From NCBI RefSeq assembly GCF_007830235.1, contig NZ_VLKI01000014.1, forward strand, positions 59,453 through 123,452: DNA of 64,000 nt, read 5' to 3'. The position numbers and the translations under genes are program-made. The notes under the pieces were generated by a model. The model searched no databases. It saw only the letters and a program-made list of their open reading frames with translations, and was not told the origin of the DNA. Within the stretch, counting starts at the first letter, position 1; each line of letters opens with the position of its first letter. Positions 1 through 8,382 of the stretch are shown one piece after another. The stretch is from Cytobacillus oceanisediminis. Its GTDB lineage: Bacteria; Bacillota; Bacilli; Bacillales; Cytobacillaceae.

Positions 1-471
1 TATGACTTCCCCGAGCATCCGATAAAAGTCATTCAGGTCCCGATAATAAGTACGGTTAAACCAGCCGTCATCAATGGCAAGGTACACATACCGATTGCTC
101 AAATAATTGTAAAACGGCGGCTTTAAGTGTTCTTTAACATGGCCAAGGTAAAGAAGCTCTGCGATTGACTGGCCTGGAAGCTCATTTACAGCTTCCTCTT
201 CCTCAAAATCGATCCAGCAAAAATCGCCATAGCTGTATACATCATCTTCCACTAGCCTTCCCAGTTTGTCTCTTGACACGTAATCAAACATCGTATGCAT
301 ATTATAATCGCCATGTTCATAACGGTGCTTCAGCAATAGCAGATTATTAATTGAATCTGAAAGAGTACGGACAAACTCCGCGAATTCAATTCCATAGGTC
401 ATAACATACTGATCCTGTTCATTAAGATGGATATAGATGAGATCACGAATAGTATGATTTCTTTTTTTCAA
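1..471 (-). CDS. Hypothetical protein, 3' end outside window
   Basis: Reading the minus strand from a TTG at 471 gives 157 codons without a stop up to the window edge. The start is supported by a GGAGGT ribosome binding site seven bases upstream. The product is soluble, acidic and rich in Tyr and aromatic residues (for example HRYEHGDYNMHTMFDY and DDGWFNRTYYRDLNDFY), with no signal peptide or membrane segment. I do not recognise the family with certainty. Codon use looks like its neighbours and the frame is uninterrupted, so a real gene is likely. It is divergent from rodA, with about 400 bases between the two starts. Confidence 0.7.
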   Translation of the reverse strand, partial: MKKRNHTIRDLIYIHLNEQDQYVMTYGIEFAEFVRTLSDSINNLLLLKHRYEHGDYNMHTMFDYVSRDKLGRLVEDDVYSYGDFCWIDFEEEEAVNELPGQSIAELLYLGHVKEHLKPPFYNYLSNRYVYLAIDDGWFNRTYYRDLNDFYRMLGEVI

Positions 472-875
472 TGGCGAAACCTCCGAACCGTTAACAAGAG
501 TAGTATATTCAATAAAAAAACAGCTTCTGACTTTGAAACTGTCTGCCTAACATTACGAATATTTTCTTCTCTTATTGTAGCAAAAATATTAAAAAATATC
601 TTTCCAGATTAGAAAAATATTATTAGATTTCCCATTTTATTTCCATATAACCTCTTTACATTATTTCAATATATAATGAATAAATTAATTATCGGAAAGT
701 AATCTTTTCTTTGGCCCTTTATATTTTATGGAAAAGCAGGAAACTATCACGCTCTTTATTTCGTCTAATTAATACCGAGCAATAAAGAAATCACATCGAA
801 ACAGCCATTGTAAGGGGTATTTTTCTTTGTTAGGATAAAAATGTAAAAAAAGGTAAAGAAACCAGGTGTGTATGG
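472..875. other. Intergenic, AT-rich
   Basis: This is a divergent gap between the TTG-started gene and rodA. It is very AT-rich. No open frame with a ribosome binding site, no clear terminator and no recognised operator was seen. It presumably holds promoters for both flanking genes. Confidence 0.5.
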
Positions 876-2060
876 ATGGACCAGACTAAAAGATTTTCAG
901 ATCGAATTGATTGGACGTTATGTTTTCTATTGCTGCTATTTTTTCTCATTAGCTGTACCGCTATATACAGCGGGCAATCCTCCGATCAATATGCTGGCAA
1001 CTTTGTTATAAAACAAATCGTTAACTATGTAATCGGAATTATTATTGTTGCTGTAGTTATGTATTTTGATAGTGAACAAATCAGGAAGCTCACCTGGTTC
1101 TTATACGGTTTAGGGATCATTTTATTGCTGGGATTATTTGTTGCACCGGAAAGCATAGCACCTGAGCGCAAAGGGGCAACTCTTTGGTATGTGATTCCCG
1201 GGCTAGGCTCCGTTCAGCCCTCCGAGTTTGTAAAAGTTTTTTTGATCATTGCTTTAAGCAAAATCATAGCTGACCATAATCAACAATATTTAAGTAAGAC
1301 ACTTGGTTCAGATTTTTTTCTTCTTACTAAGCTTGGGGCAGTGACATCGCTCCCATTAGGGTTAATTATTATTGAAGACCTTGGAACAGCCCTAGTTATT
1401 GTCGCTATTCTAACAGGAATTATTCTCGTTTCAGGAATATCATGGAAAATACTTGTGCCTATCTATGGGTTTCTGGGAGCCATCGCCGGCACCATTCTCT
1501 ATCTGGTTATACAGGCACCGGAGATTCTGGAGAAATACCTGGGGGTAGACCCCTACCAGTTTAGCAGGATTTATTCCTGGCTTGATCCTGTAAACCATAA
1601 GCAAGGAGCGGGAATGCAGCTCTATAACTCTATGATGGCAATTGGGTCAGGCTTGATTTCCGGAAAAGGCTTTACTGACAGGCAGGTATATGTCCCAGAT
1701 GCCCACACTGATTTTATTTTCAGTGTCATTGGAGAAGAGTACGGCTTTTTTGGAGCGAGCGTTGTCATCAGCCTATTTTTTCTTCTAATCTATCATTTGA
1801 CAAAAATAGCGTTGGAAACAACTGACCCATTCAATACCTATATATGTGTCGGTATCATCAGCATGATAACCTTCCACGTTTTCCAGAATATCGGGATGAC
1901 CATCCAGGTTCTGCCGATTACTGGCATTCCGCTGCCTTTTATCAGCTATGGGGGCAGTTCGCTTATGGGAAATATGCTGGCAATGGGCCTGATTTTCAGC
2001 ATGCGATATCACCATAAATCCTATATGTTTTCAACAGATTCAAATTTTGTTGCAAAATAA
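876..2060 (+). CDS. rodA: SEDS-family peptidoglycan polymerase RodA-like
   Basis: The 394-residue integral membrane protein has about ten hydrophobic segments and the SEDS (RodA/FtsW/SpoVE) layout. A conserved stretch VQPSEFVKV lies near residue 110, and the C-terminal signature FISYGGSSLMGNMLAMG is near residue 360. SEDS proteins polymerise glycan strands from lipid II together with a class B penicillin-binding protein. The extracellular loop with GVDPYQFSR and the short N-terminus fit RodA (lateral wall growth) better than FtsW or SpoVE, but assignment within the family is inferred. The ATG at 876 was chosen because the overlapping ATG at 872 stops at once. The ribosome binding site (AGGTGTG) is weak. 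It stands alone upstream of argS, and the argS promoter overlaps its 3' end. Confidence 0.85.
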   Translation: MDQTKRFSDRIDWTLCFLLLLFFLISCTAIYSGQSSDQYAGNFVIKQIVNYVIGIIIVAVVMYFDSEQIRKLTWFLYGLGIILLLGLFVAPESIAPERKGATLWYVIPGLGSVQPSEFVKVFLIIALSKIIADHNQQYLSKTLGSDFFLLTKLGAVTSLPLGLIIIEDLGTALVIVAILTGIILVSGISWKILVPIYGFLGAIAGTILYLVIQAPEILEKYLGVDPYQFSRIYSWLDPVNHKQGAGMQLYNSMMAIGSGLISGKGFTDRQVYVPDAHTDFIFSVIGEEYGFFGASVVISLFFLLIYHLTKIALETTDPFNTYICVGIISMITFHVFQNIGMTIQVLPITGIPLPFISYGGSSLMGNMLAMGLIFSMRYHHKSYMFSTDSNFVAK

Positions 2061-2077
2061 CTCCAGCAGAGTATAAT
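2050..2077 (+). promoter_or_regulatory. Sigma-A promoter for argS leader
   Basis: A TATAAT at 2072-2077 lies 16 bases after TTGCAA (2050-2055), partly inside the end of rodA and just before the T-box leader. The position fits transcription starting near 2083. Confidence 0.5.
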
Positions 2078-2089
2078 AGCATTAATATA

Positions 2090-2345
2090 TGTAGAGTCCA
2101 TGATGAAGAGAGTAGCAAAAGACCCCTTCCTTAAGCGAGACAGGGACGGTGTAAGCCTGTTGGAAATTCTTTTGCGAAGCGCACTTTGGAGATGCAGAGC
2201 TGAAAATCGGGTAGGCTTTGCCGGGGGTTAAGGATCCCGTTAACAAATTTCTTAAAAGAGGTCCAATCATTTAGAATGGACAATCAGAGTGGTACCGCGG
2301 GCAATTCAAGCTCGTCTCTATTTTTAGAGACGGGCTTTTTTATTT
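2090..2345 (+). promoter_or_regulatory. T-box riboswitch, arginine-specific
   Basis: The argS leader carries the hallmarks of a tRNA-sensing T-box. A Stem I distal segment GGTGTAAGCC is present near 2147. The T-box sequence AGAGTGGTACCGCGGG is near 2288. A terminator stem (GCTCGTCTC with GAGACGGGC, then a T-run) ends at about 2345. The Stem I specifier position most likely reads CGC (2180-2182, followed by A), an arginine codon, which agrees with the downstream gene. Uncharged tRNA-Arg should stabilise the antiterminator and raise argS expression. Confidence 0.9.
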
Positions 2346-2361
2346 TCAGGGAGGTGTAATT

Positions 2362-4050
2362 ATGTTGAACTTTAAAGAAATATTCACCGCTCAATTGGCA
2401 TCTGCTTTGGATCGACAGATGTCTGAAGAAGTGATTGCTGCTTTAATCGAAATTCCCAAAAATCCTGAGCATGGGGATTTGGCTTTTCCTTGTTTTACGC
2501 TTGCCAAAGCATTAAGGAAATCGCCGGCAGTTATTGCAGTTGACATCGCTAGCCAGATTCGGGCCCCGCTCATTGAAAAAGCAGAAGCATCTGGCCCTTA
2601 TATTAATGTCTTTTTTTCAAAAGCAGCTGCCGGCAAAATCATTATGGAGAGAATTCTCAAAGAAGGAAAAGAGTATGGGAAACTTACAATTGGCGCCGGA
2701 AAAACAGTGGTGCTCGATTTTTCATCACCAAACATTGCAAAGCCTTTCTCCATGGGCCATTTGCGCTCAACGGTTATTGGAAATGCACTCGGCAATCTTG
2801 CTGATAAATGCGGTTATCAAACTGTCAGGATTAATCACTTGGGGGATTGGGGCACCCAGTTTGGCAAGTTAATTACAGCTTATAAAAAATGGGGGAACCA
2901 AGATAGAGTAAAAGAAAATCCAATCCAGGAGCTGCTTAGCTTATATATTCAGTTTCATGATGAAGTCGAAGAGAATCCTGCATTGGAAAATGAGGCACGA
3001 TATTGGTTCAAAGAGCTCGAAAATGGCAATGAAGAAGCTGCCAGCCTCTGGGAATGGTTTAGAGAAGAATCCTTGAAAGAATTCGAACGCATATATGACA
3101 TGCTTGGGATCAAATTTGATTCTTATAACGGCGAGGCTTTTTATAATAACAAAATGGAAGCTATTATTGAGAAGCTAAGCGCCAAGAATCTGCTTGTTAT
3201 GTCCGACGGAGCTGAAGTAGTTCAACTTCCTGATCTGGACCTCCCTCCTTGCCTGATCAAAAAATCGGACGGTGCAACCTTATATGCAACACGTGACCTT
3301 GCCGCAGCTTTTTACAGAAAAAAGAAATATCACTTTGATCAGTCCTTATACATTGTCGGCCAGGAACAAAGCATCCATTTCCGCCAGGTTAAAAGTGTCA
3401 TTAAAACGCTGGGCTATGAATGGGCAGACCACATGGCACATGTCCCGTTCGGCCTTTATATGAAGGACGGCAAAAAGATGTCCACCCGAAAAGGCCGGGT
3501 TATTCTTCTGGAGGAGGTTCTGAATGAAGCTGTCCTTCTCGCAAAGCAAAATATTGAGGACAAGAATCCACATTTGGAAAATAAAAAAGATATCGCAGAA
3601 GCTGTAGGGATTGGCGCCATCCTTTTTCATGATCTGAAAAATGACCGCATGAATAATATTGAATTTTCACTTGAAGATATGCTGACATTCGAAGGCGAAA
3701 CCGGCCCTTATCTGCAATACACCAATGCTCGTGCCTATTCCCTGCTGCGCAAGGCTGAAGATGGCCCTTCATCTGAAAATGGCCTTTCTGATTCACATAG
3801 CTGGGAAATTATAAAGCTCCTCTATCAATATCCTGACAAGCTTGAGCAAGCATACCAGCATCTTTCACCATCTGTCCTGGCAAAATATTTAATAGATGTG
3901 GCTCAGGCCTTTAACAAATATTACGGGCAAGTAAGAATATTAGAGAAAGATACGGACATTAAAGGCAGGCTAGCACTTGTAAAGGCTGTCACGATTGTGC
4001 TCTCGGAAGGCATGCAAACACTCGGAATGAGGGTGCCTGAACAAATGTAA
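2362..4050 (+). CDS. argS: Arginine--tRNA ligase
   Basis: This 562-residue class I aminoacyl-tRNA synthetase charges tRNA-Arg with arginine. An N-terminal Add1-type domain (about 1-110) precedes the Rossmann catalytic core. The HIGH-like motif appears as SMGHLRST near residue 131, the KMSK loop as KKMSTRKG near 374, and the all-alpha DALR anticodon domain fills the C-terminus (about 440-562). The length matches the family. A strong GGGAGGTG site precedes the ATG. Expression is governed by the arginine T-box directly upstream. Some Bacillus species carry a second argS elsewhere, and this copy resembles the T-box-controlled type. Confidence 0.97.
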   Translation: MLNFKEIFTAQLASALDRQMSEEVIAALIEIPKNPEHGDLAFPCFTLAKALRKSPAVIAVDIASQIRAPLIEKAEASGPYINVFFSKAAAGKIIMERILKEGKEYGKLTIGAGKTVVLDFSSPNIAKPFSMGHLRSTVIGNALGNLADKCGYQTVRINHLGDWGTQFGKLITAYKKWGNQDRVKENPIQELLSLYIQFHDEVEENPALENEARYWFKELENGNEEAASLWEWFREESLKEFERIYDMLGIKFDSYNGEAFYNNKMEAIIEKLSAKNLLVMSDGAEVVQLPDLDLPPCLIKKSDGATLYATRDLAAAFYRKKKYHFDQSLYIVGQEQSIHFRQVKSVIKTLGYEWADHMAHVPFGLYMKDGKKMSTRKGRVILLEEVLNEAVLLAKQNIEDKNPHLENKKDIAEAVGIGAILFHDLKNDRMNNIEFSLEDMLTFEGETGPYLQYTNARAYSLLRKAEDGPSSENGLSDSHSWEIIKLLYQYPDKLEQAYQHLSPSVLAKYLIDVAQAFNKYYGQVRILEKDTDIKGRLALVKAVTIVLSEGMQTLGMRVPEQM

Positions 4051-4083
4051 AAGGAGAGGCCGTTATGGTCTCTCCTTTTCTTC
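4049..4083. terminator. Bidirectional terminator argS / TauE gene
   Basis: AAAAGGAGAG (4049-4058) pairs with CTCTCCTTTT (4070-4079), with A and T runs on both sides. It serves both convergent genes and overlaps the stop of the minus-strand gene. Confidence 0.8.
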
Positions 4084-4947
4084 TTTATATCGGGACTTTG
4101 CCAACTTTACTTTAGCTATGCTTCTTACTAAAAAACCGCCGACAAATATGGCCATTAAAACAAGACCCGCATAATTCAAGTTCACTAATTTAAGAATGAC
4201 ACTGGCGACCGTTGCCATATAGAGAGCGCCCAGCATATAGGTAATCTCTTCGTTTTCGAAGTAGGCTGTGAGCTTCGCCCCGAATTGAGATCCGACCAGG
4301 CCTCCACCAACTAAAGAAATGCCAATCCAATAATCGATGGAAATCGCGGAAGCATACGAGAGAAAACCTGCTGTCACGATTAATAAAATAGCAAATAAGC
4401 TGGTGCCAACTGCCTTTTTAGGCAATAATCCCAAAAAGGCAACCGATAAAGGCACCATAATAAAGCCCCCGCCAACCCCCAGTGTGGTTGAAACAAACCC
4501 AGCAAAAAAACCGATTAAAATCATCTTTATAATTGAAGGAGACCGTCCATTGTTGTTCTCCGTACCCGCTTTAGATTTCTTTCCTCTTTTAAGCATGGTA
4601 AGAGCAAAGTAAGACAGCAGGACGATATAGAACATAGGAACTGCCCACACATCCCAGCCTCTTTCTTCCAGAAAAAACACAAAGGGCCGAGCTGCCTGTG
4701 TTGCAGCCATTCCGCTCATGCCTAGGATAAGGCCTTGTTTCAGCAAAATATTCTTCATCTTGATATGAGCGGAAATACCGGAGATGGAGGTTCCGATTGA
4801 AAAAAGCAAACTTGTTGTAATAGCTTCTATAGGAGAAAATCCAAATAGCATTAAAGTCGGGGTCAAAATAAATCCCCCTCCTACCCCAAAGAAGCCTGAG
4901 AGCACACTTATAAGTGCCCCTAGAATAATGAATAAAAGATATTCCAT
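4063..4947 (-). CDS. TauE/SafE family membrane anion exporter
   Basis: The 294-residue polytopic membrane protein has eight or so hydrophobic segments in two homologous halves. Each half contains the glycine-rich signature of the family (SGFFGVGGGFILTP near residue 18 and TTLGVGGGFIMVP near residue 160). TauE/SafE proteins are thought to move sulfite, sulfonates or other organic anions, but the substrate cannot be read from sequence. A GAGG site precedes the ATG. It is monocistronic and convergent with argS. The C-terminus is basic (KSRYKEEKERP). Confidence 0.85.
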   Translation of the reverse strand: MEYLLFIILGALISVLSGFFGVGGGFILTPTLMLFGFSPIEAITTSLLFSIGTSISGISAHIKMKNILLKQGLILGMSGMAATQAARPFVFFLEERGWDVWAVPMFYIVLLSYFALTMLKRGKKSKAGTENNNGRSPSIIKMILIGFFAGFVSTTLGVGGGFIMVPLSVAFLGLLPKKAVGTSLFAILLIVTAGFLSYASAISIDYWIGISLVGGGLVGSQFGAKLTAYFENEEITYMLGALYMATVASVILKLVNLNYAGLVLMAIFVGGFLVRSIAKVKLAKSRYKEEKERP

Positions 4948-5164
4948 TTGAAATCCTCACTTATGAATGTTTTACTTATTGACTGATACTATATCACTTT
5001 ACCATACTTAGCAGGGTTTATAAGAATTGATCTCCACATTCGCAAACATTTCGGAAGGATAATATCCCAAACCCTTAACAATCCATTCCAGCATGACGGG
5101 CTGACCCGAAAAGTGGTATACTTCACATGTGTAATGATGAAAGCTATAAAGGAGAATAAAATAA

Positions 5165-5746
5165 ATGTCTGAAATGATTCATGTAATAGAAGCATGGCTC
5201 ATGGAGTACGGAGTCTTTGGCTTGTTTTTCGTCTCCTTTGCCGATTCTTCTTTCTTTCCGATTCCACCTGATGTTCTGCTGATTCCAATGGGAATATCCA
5301 ACCCTGATAGTGTGCTTTGGTACGCTTTTATTACCACAGTCGCTTCCGTATTGGGAGCTATTCTTGGCTGGTTTATCGGAAAAAAACTTGGCCGTCCTGT
5401 ATTAAGGTACATTATCTCTGAAGAAAGAATCCAAAAGGTTGAAGACTATTTTACAAAGTATGGTGCGATGGCGATTTTAATTTCCGCATTTACTCCGATT
5501 CCTTATAAAGTCTTTACGATTTTTGCCGGAATATCAAATATCCGTCTGAGAGTTTTAGTCATTTGGTCCATCATCGGCCGAGGAGCCCGTTTCTTTCTGG
5601 AAGCTGCCATTATTATGGTTCTGGGTGCACAGGCAAAGACGTTTATCGAAGAAAACTTTACAATGCTAACGCTCATCGGCGGACTAGTTATCCTTGTTGT
5701 TTATGTTATTTACCTTGTTATTAAAAAAAGAAATAAAACTGCGTAA
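5165..5746 (+). CDS. VTT-domain (DedA/YqaA-type) membrane protein
   Basis: The 193-residue protein has the VTT (SNARE-associated Golgi) fold. Characteristic features are FFPIPPDVLLIP near residue 30, a G-rich helix GAILGWFIGKKLGRP near 73, and FTPIPYKVFTIFAG near 115. The latter two elements resemble the YqaA branch more than classical DedA. Relatives affect membrane homeostasis and lipid carrier flipping, and the exact substrate here is unknown. The start follows AAAGGAG by the usual distance. It is a single gene with its own terminator. Confidence 0.85.
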   Translation: MSEMIHVIEAWLMEYGVFGLFFVSFADSSFFPIPPDVLLIPMGISNPDSVLWYAFITTVASVLGAILGWFIGKKLGRPVLRYIISEERIQKVEDYFTKYGAMAILISAFTPIPYKVFTIFAGISNIRLRVLVIWSIIGRGARFFLEAAIIMVLGAQAKTFIEENFTMLTLIGGLVILVVYVIYLVIKKRNKTA

Positions 5747-5750
5747 CTCT

Positions 5751-5777
5751 ATCCCGGTTTAAAACCGGGATTTTTTT
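5751..5777 (+). terminator. Rho-independent terminator
   Basis: The palindrome ATCCCGGTTT / AAACCGGGAT is followed by seven T residues, just after the VTT gene. Confidence 0.9.
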
Positions 5778-5807
5778 CTTTTGAACATTCCCCTATAAAA
5801 ATCTTAT

Positions 5808-5822
5808 TTATAATTATTATAA
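5808..5822 (+). promoter_or_regulatory. PerR box
   Basis: TTATAATTATTATAA matches the published PerR consensus TTATAATNATTATAA at every defined base. It lies directly upstream of the dps -35 element, as expected for peroxide-induced, metal-dependent repression. Confidence 0.88.
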
Positions 5823-5829
5823 ATAAATA

Positions 5830-5857
5830 TTGATTTTAATTTAATATTTGTTATAAT
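5830..5857 (+). promoter_or_regulatory. Sigma-A promoter of dps
   Basis: TTGATT (5830-5835) and TATAAT (5852-5857) are separated by 16 bases. A transcription start near 5864 leaves a short leader to the ATG at 5891. Confidence 0.65.
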
Positions 5858-5890
5858 AAGATTACAAGCTAATCAAAGGGGGATTTTTCA

Positions 5891-6328
5891 ATGGAAAAAT
5901 TATATTCAGCATTAAATGTTCAAATTGCAAACTGGAGTATTCTTTATACTAAACTGCACCGTTACCATTGGTTTGTAAAAGGGCCATTCTTCTTTGCCCT
6001 GCATGAAAAATTTGAGGAATTATATAATGAAGCAGCAGAAGTTGTCGATGAAGCAGCTGAACGCCTGCTTGCGATTGGAGGCACTCCGGCAGCAACTCTG
6101 AAGGAATACTTAAGTGTGGCTACCCTGGAAGAGTCCCATGGTGAAAAGAAAGCAGAAGACATGGTTGCAGGTTTGGCTGCAGATTACAAACATTTAAAAG
6201 AACAATTAATTTCATTAGCCCAGGCCGCTGAGGAACACGAAGACCAAGTGACAGCAGATTTTGCAATCGGGCTTATTGAAAAACTTGATGCTCACATTTG
6301 GATGCTAAACGCCTACTTAGGAGAATAA
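5891..6328 (+). CDS. dps: Dps-family ferritin-like DNA protection protein
   Basis: The 145-residue four-helix protein has the Dps ferroxidase signature split between HRYHWFVKGPFFFALHEKFEE (about 24-44, including His and Asp/Glu ligands) and the following helix EVVDEAAERLLAIGG. Dps dodecamers oxidise and store iron and shield DNA from peroxide damage. It corresponds to the MrgA/Dps group of Bacillus. The PerR box upstream predicts peroxide induction. The ATG follows AAAGGGGG. Confidence 0.93.
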   Translation: MEKLYSALNVQIANWSILYTKLHRYHWFVKGPFFFALHEKFEELYNEAAEVVDEAAERLLAIGGTPAATLKEYLSVATLEESHGEKKAEDMVAGLAADYKHLKEQLISLAQAAEEHEDQVTADFAIGLIEKLDAHIWMLNAYLGE

Positions 6329-6338
6329 TTTAATACAG

Positions 6339-6372
6339 AAAAAGAGTCGGTGAGAATCACTGGCTCTTTATT
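6339..6372 (+). terminator. Terminator after dps
   Basis: AAAGAG pairs with CTCTTT around an inner GGTGA/TCACT stem, followed by a T-rich stretch. Confidence 0.7.
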
Positions 6373-6483
6373 TATGTTCGGAAGAGGGTACCTTTATGGT
6401 CTCAATTATTTTTTCCAAACAGCTGCTCTGAGATGTTATGATTGACCTGATTAGTTCATACAACTTAGAAAGGAGTTTCCTTA

Positions 6484-7377
6484 ATGGCAAATTTAAAGTA
6501 TTCTTTATTCATTTTTTTAGGCGCATGCAGTTATGGCATCTTGGCATCAATTGTCAAGCTTGGTCTTCAGGCAGGCCATACCGTTCACGAGCTGACAGGC
6601 AGCCAATATTTATTTGGGCTCCTTTTGCTAATACTTTCCTTCCCTTTTATCAAAAAAACGAAAGTGTCCCTTAAACAAGCAGCCGCTCTGCTAATTACCG
6701 GTGCCTCCCTTAGCTTAACGGGAATTCTTTATGGGCTGAGCCTTGACCGGAACCCGGCTTCCATCGCTGTTGTCCTATTATTCCAATTCACCTGGATTGG
6801 TATTCTTATAGAAGCACTTTATGAAAAAAAGAAACCAAGCAATGCAAAAATCATTTCTTCAGTCTTTCTGATTATTGGTACAGTGTTTGCGAGCAACCTT
6901 ATTGCCGGCGGCTCCCATACGTTTAGGGCAGACGGACTAATTTACGGACTCCTATCCGCCGTTACCTTTGCATTGTTTATTTTCGCAAGCGGCAAGGCAG
7001 GAAAAGGAATCCCAGGAATTCAGCGTAGCATCTTTATTACGCTTGGAGGCCTTCTTCTAGTTGCAGCTGTTTCCGGGCCTACTCTAATCAATGGCGGATT
7101 ACAACTGCAAGGTTTATGGAAATTCGGGCTGCTGATGGCCTTATTCGGCGCCATTTTCCCTATTATCTTCTTTGCAATCGGCTCTCCCCACATAGACTCG
7201 GGACTGGCCACAATCGTCGGCTCTGCGGAACTTCCAGCCGCTGTTGCTGCTGCCATGCTTCTGCTCGGAGAAAGAATCACAGAAGCACAAACCTTTGGAA
7301 TTGTCCTTATCCTGATCGGAATCAGCATTCCACAGTTTTCTTTTAAAAAAGTTTCAAAGAACCGTTATAGCACATAA
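6484..7377 (+). CDS. EamA/DMT-family transporter
   Basis: The 297-residue protein has ten predicted membrane segments in two EamA repeats (about 1-140 and 150-285), typical of the drug/metabolite transporter superfamily. Family hallmarks are present: PASIAVVLLFQFTWIGILIE at the end of the first repeat and AELPAAVAAAMLLLGERIT near 255. Substrates in this superfamily range from amino acids to nucleotide sugars, and none can be inferred here. The ATG follows AAAGGAG. It is followed directly by a terminator and then by an unrelated oxidoreductase gene. Confidence 0.85.
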   Translation: MANLKYSLFIFLGACSYGILASIVKLGLQAGHTVHELTGSQYLFGLLLLILSFPFIKKTKVSLKQAAALLITGASLSLTGILYGLSLDRNPASIAVVLLFQFTWIGILIEALYEKKKPSNAKIISSVFLIIGTVFASNLIAGGSHTFRADGLIYGLLSAVTFALFIFASGKAGKGIPGIQRSIFITLGGLLLVAAVSGPTLINGGLQLQGLWKFGLLMALFGAIFPIIFFAIGSPHIDSGLATIVGSAELPAAVAAAMLLLGERITEAQTFGIVLILIGISIPQFSFKKVSKNRYST

Positions 7378-7399
7378 GGAGGGGAAACCCTCCTTTTTC
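7376..7399 (+). terminator. Terminator after DMT gene
   Basis: AAGGAGGGG-AAA-CCCTCCTT is followed by a T-run and overlaps the stop codon of the transporter. Confidence 0.8.
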
Positions 7400-7432
7400 T
7401 TGAATACATAAACCTATGAGGAGGGATTTTTT

Positions 7433-8068
7433 TTGATAGATGCTGTTTATAAAAAAGTCATTAATTCCGAGGAAGAGCTCCGTTCATTGCTGGGAACTCC
7501 CAGCAGAACAGCAGCCAATAAAATCATACATAAGCTGGATCATCATTGCCGGGAGTTTATTGGTAAGTCCCCTATATTGTTTCTCTCAACTGCTGACAGT
7601 GCGGGCAAATGTGACACTTCCCCGCGCGGCGATGCCCCTGGATTTGTACATATTTTGAATGATCATTCTTTTGTAATCCCTGAACGCCCTGGAAATAAAA
7701 GGGTGGATTCATTACTTAATATCCTATCCAACCCGTATATCGGCACGCTTTTTGTTATTCCCGGACTTGAGGAAACACTAAGAATCAATGGCCGTGCGAA
7801 AATAATTAGAGATTCGGAGATTTTAGAACAAATGGCAGCCCAAGGCAAGAATCCGATTCTGGGAATAGCTGTTGAAGTGGAAGAATGCTATATACACTGC
7901 GCAAAAGCTTTTAAGAGATCTAAACTTTGGGATCAAGGCGAATGGCTGGATAAAAAAGATTTGCCTAAACCCTCACAAATCCTTGCCGACCATGTCAATC
8001 TGCCTGATTTGGATAGTGATAAAATAAAAGCCGCCCTTCAGGAAAGCTATGAGAAGAGGCTGTATTAA
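7433..8068 (+). CDS. Pyridoxamine 5'-phosphate oxidase-family FMN-binding protein
   Basis: The 211-residue protein has a split-barrel flavin-binding fold. Features seen are an N-terminal helical segment, PILFLSTADSAGKCDTSPRGDAPGF (residues about 46-70), IPERPGNKRVDSLLNILSNPYIGTLFVIPG (about 82-111) and an HCAKAF motif near 160. This pattern matches the MSMEG_1061-like subgroup of the PNPOx family, whose members bind FMN or F420. The true reaction is unknown. Translation starts at a TTG preceded by GAGGAGGG. No partner gene is adjacent. Confidence 0.82.
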   Translation: MIDAVYKKVINSEEELRSLLGTPSRTAANKIIHKLDHHCREFIGKSPILFLSTADSAGKCDTSPRGDAPGFVHILNDHSFVIPERPGNKRVDSLLNILSNPYIGTLFVIPGLEETLRINGRAKIIRDSEILEQMAAQGKNPILGIAVEVEECYIHCAKAFKRSKLWDQGEWLDKKDLPKPSQILADHVNLPDLDSDKIKAALQESYEKRLY

Positions 8069-8090
8069 ATTCAATTTGGGGCCTGGAGCA

Positions 8091-8190
8091 GGTTTCGCAG
8101 ATAAAACAGGAATTTGGAGGATATATTCAAATTTCCACGGATAAAAAAGAATTTCCGCGGTGTTTATTTAATTTTTTCGCGGATATCACA
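8091..8190 (+). repeat. Degenerate 20-bp tandem array (A)
   Basis: Five imperfect units share a core TTTCSRCGGATA. The GGA/AGA/GGT position of each core ends at 8101, 8121, 8141, 8161 and 8183, giving steps of 20, 20, 20 and 22 bases. There is no open frame. It lies between two plus-strand genes, before a terminator. Confidence 0.7.
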
Positions 8191-8210
8191 TTTTCCTGTC
8201 AGCTAAAAAG

Positions 8211-8237
8211 GGCTTTGGACTCGTCCAAAGCCTCTTT
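8211..8237 (+). terminator. Rho-independent terminator
   Basis: GGCTTTGGAC-TC-GTCCAAAGCC is followed by TCTTTC, downstream of the FMN-binding protein gene and array A. Confidence 0.75.
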
Positions 8238-8382
8238 CACGTGGAAAACTGCTATTGTCCGACTTAAATAACTGCAGCTTGCCACTTGCGGCAATTAGTT
8301 AAGTATGTTTTCCTGTTTACGCCAAAAGGAATTGGGTATATGAAAGTATGCAAATATACAATTCTTTAAGGAGTGAACGATA

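Noticed and set aside
2082..2270. Minus-strand open frame of 62 codons
   Set aside because: It is antisense to the T-box leader, which explains the sequence conservation.
8091..8190. CRISPR-like periodic repeats (arrays A-F)
   Set aside because: Units are about 20-21 bp and degenerate along their whole length, with no conserved repeat alternating with unique spacers and no cas genes in the window.
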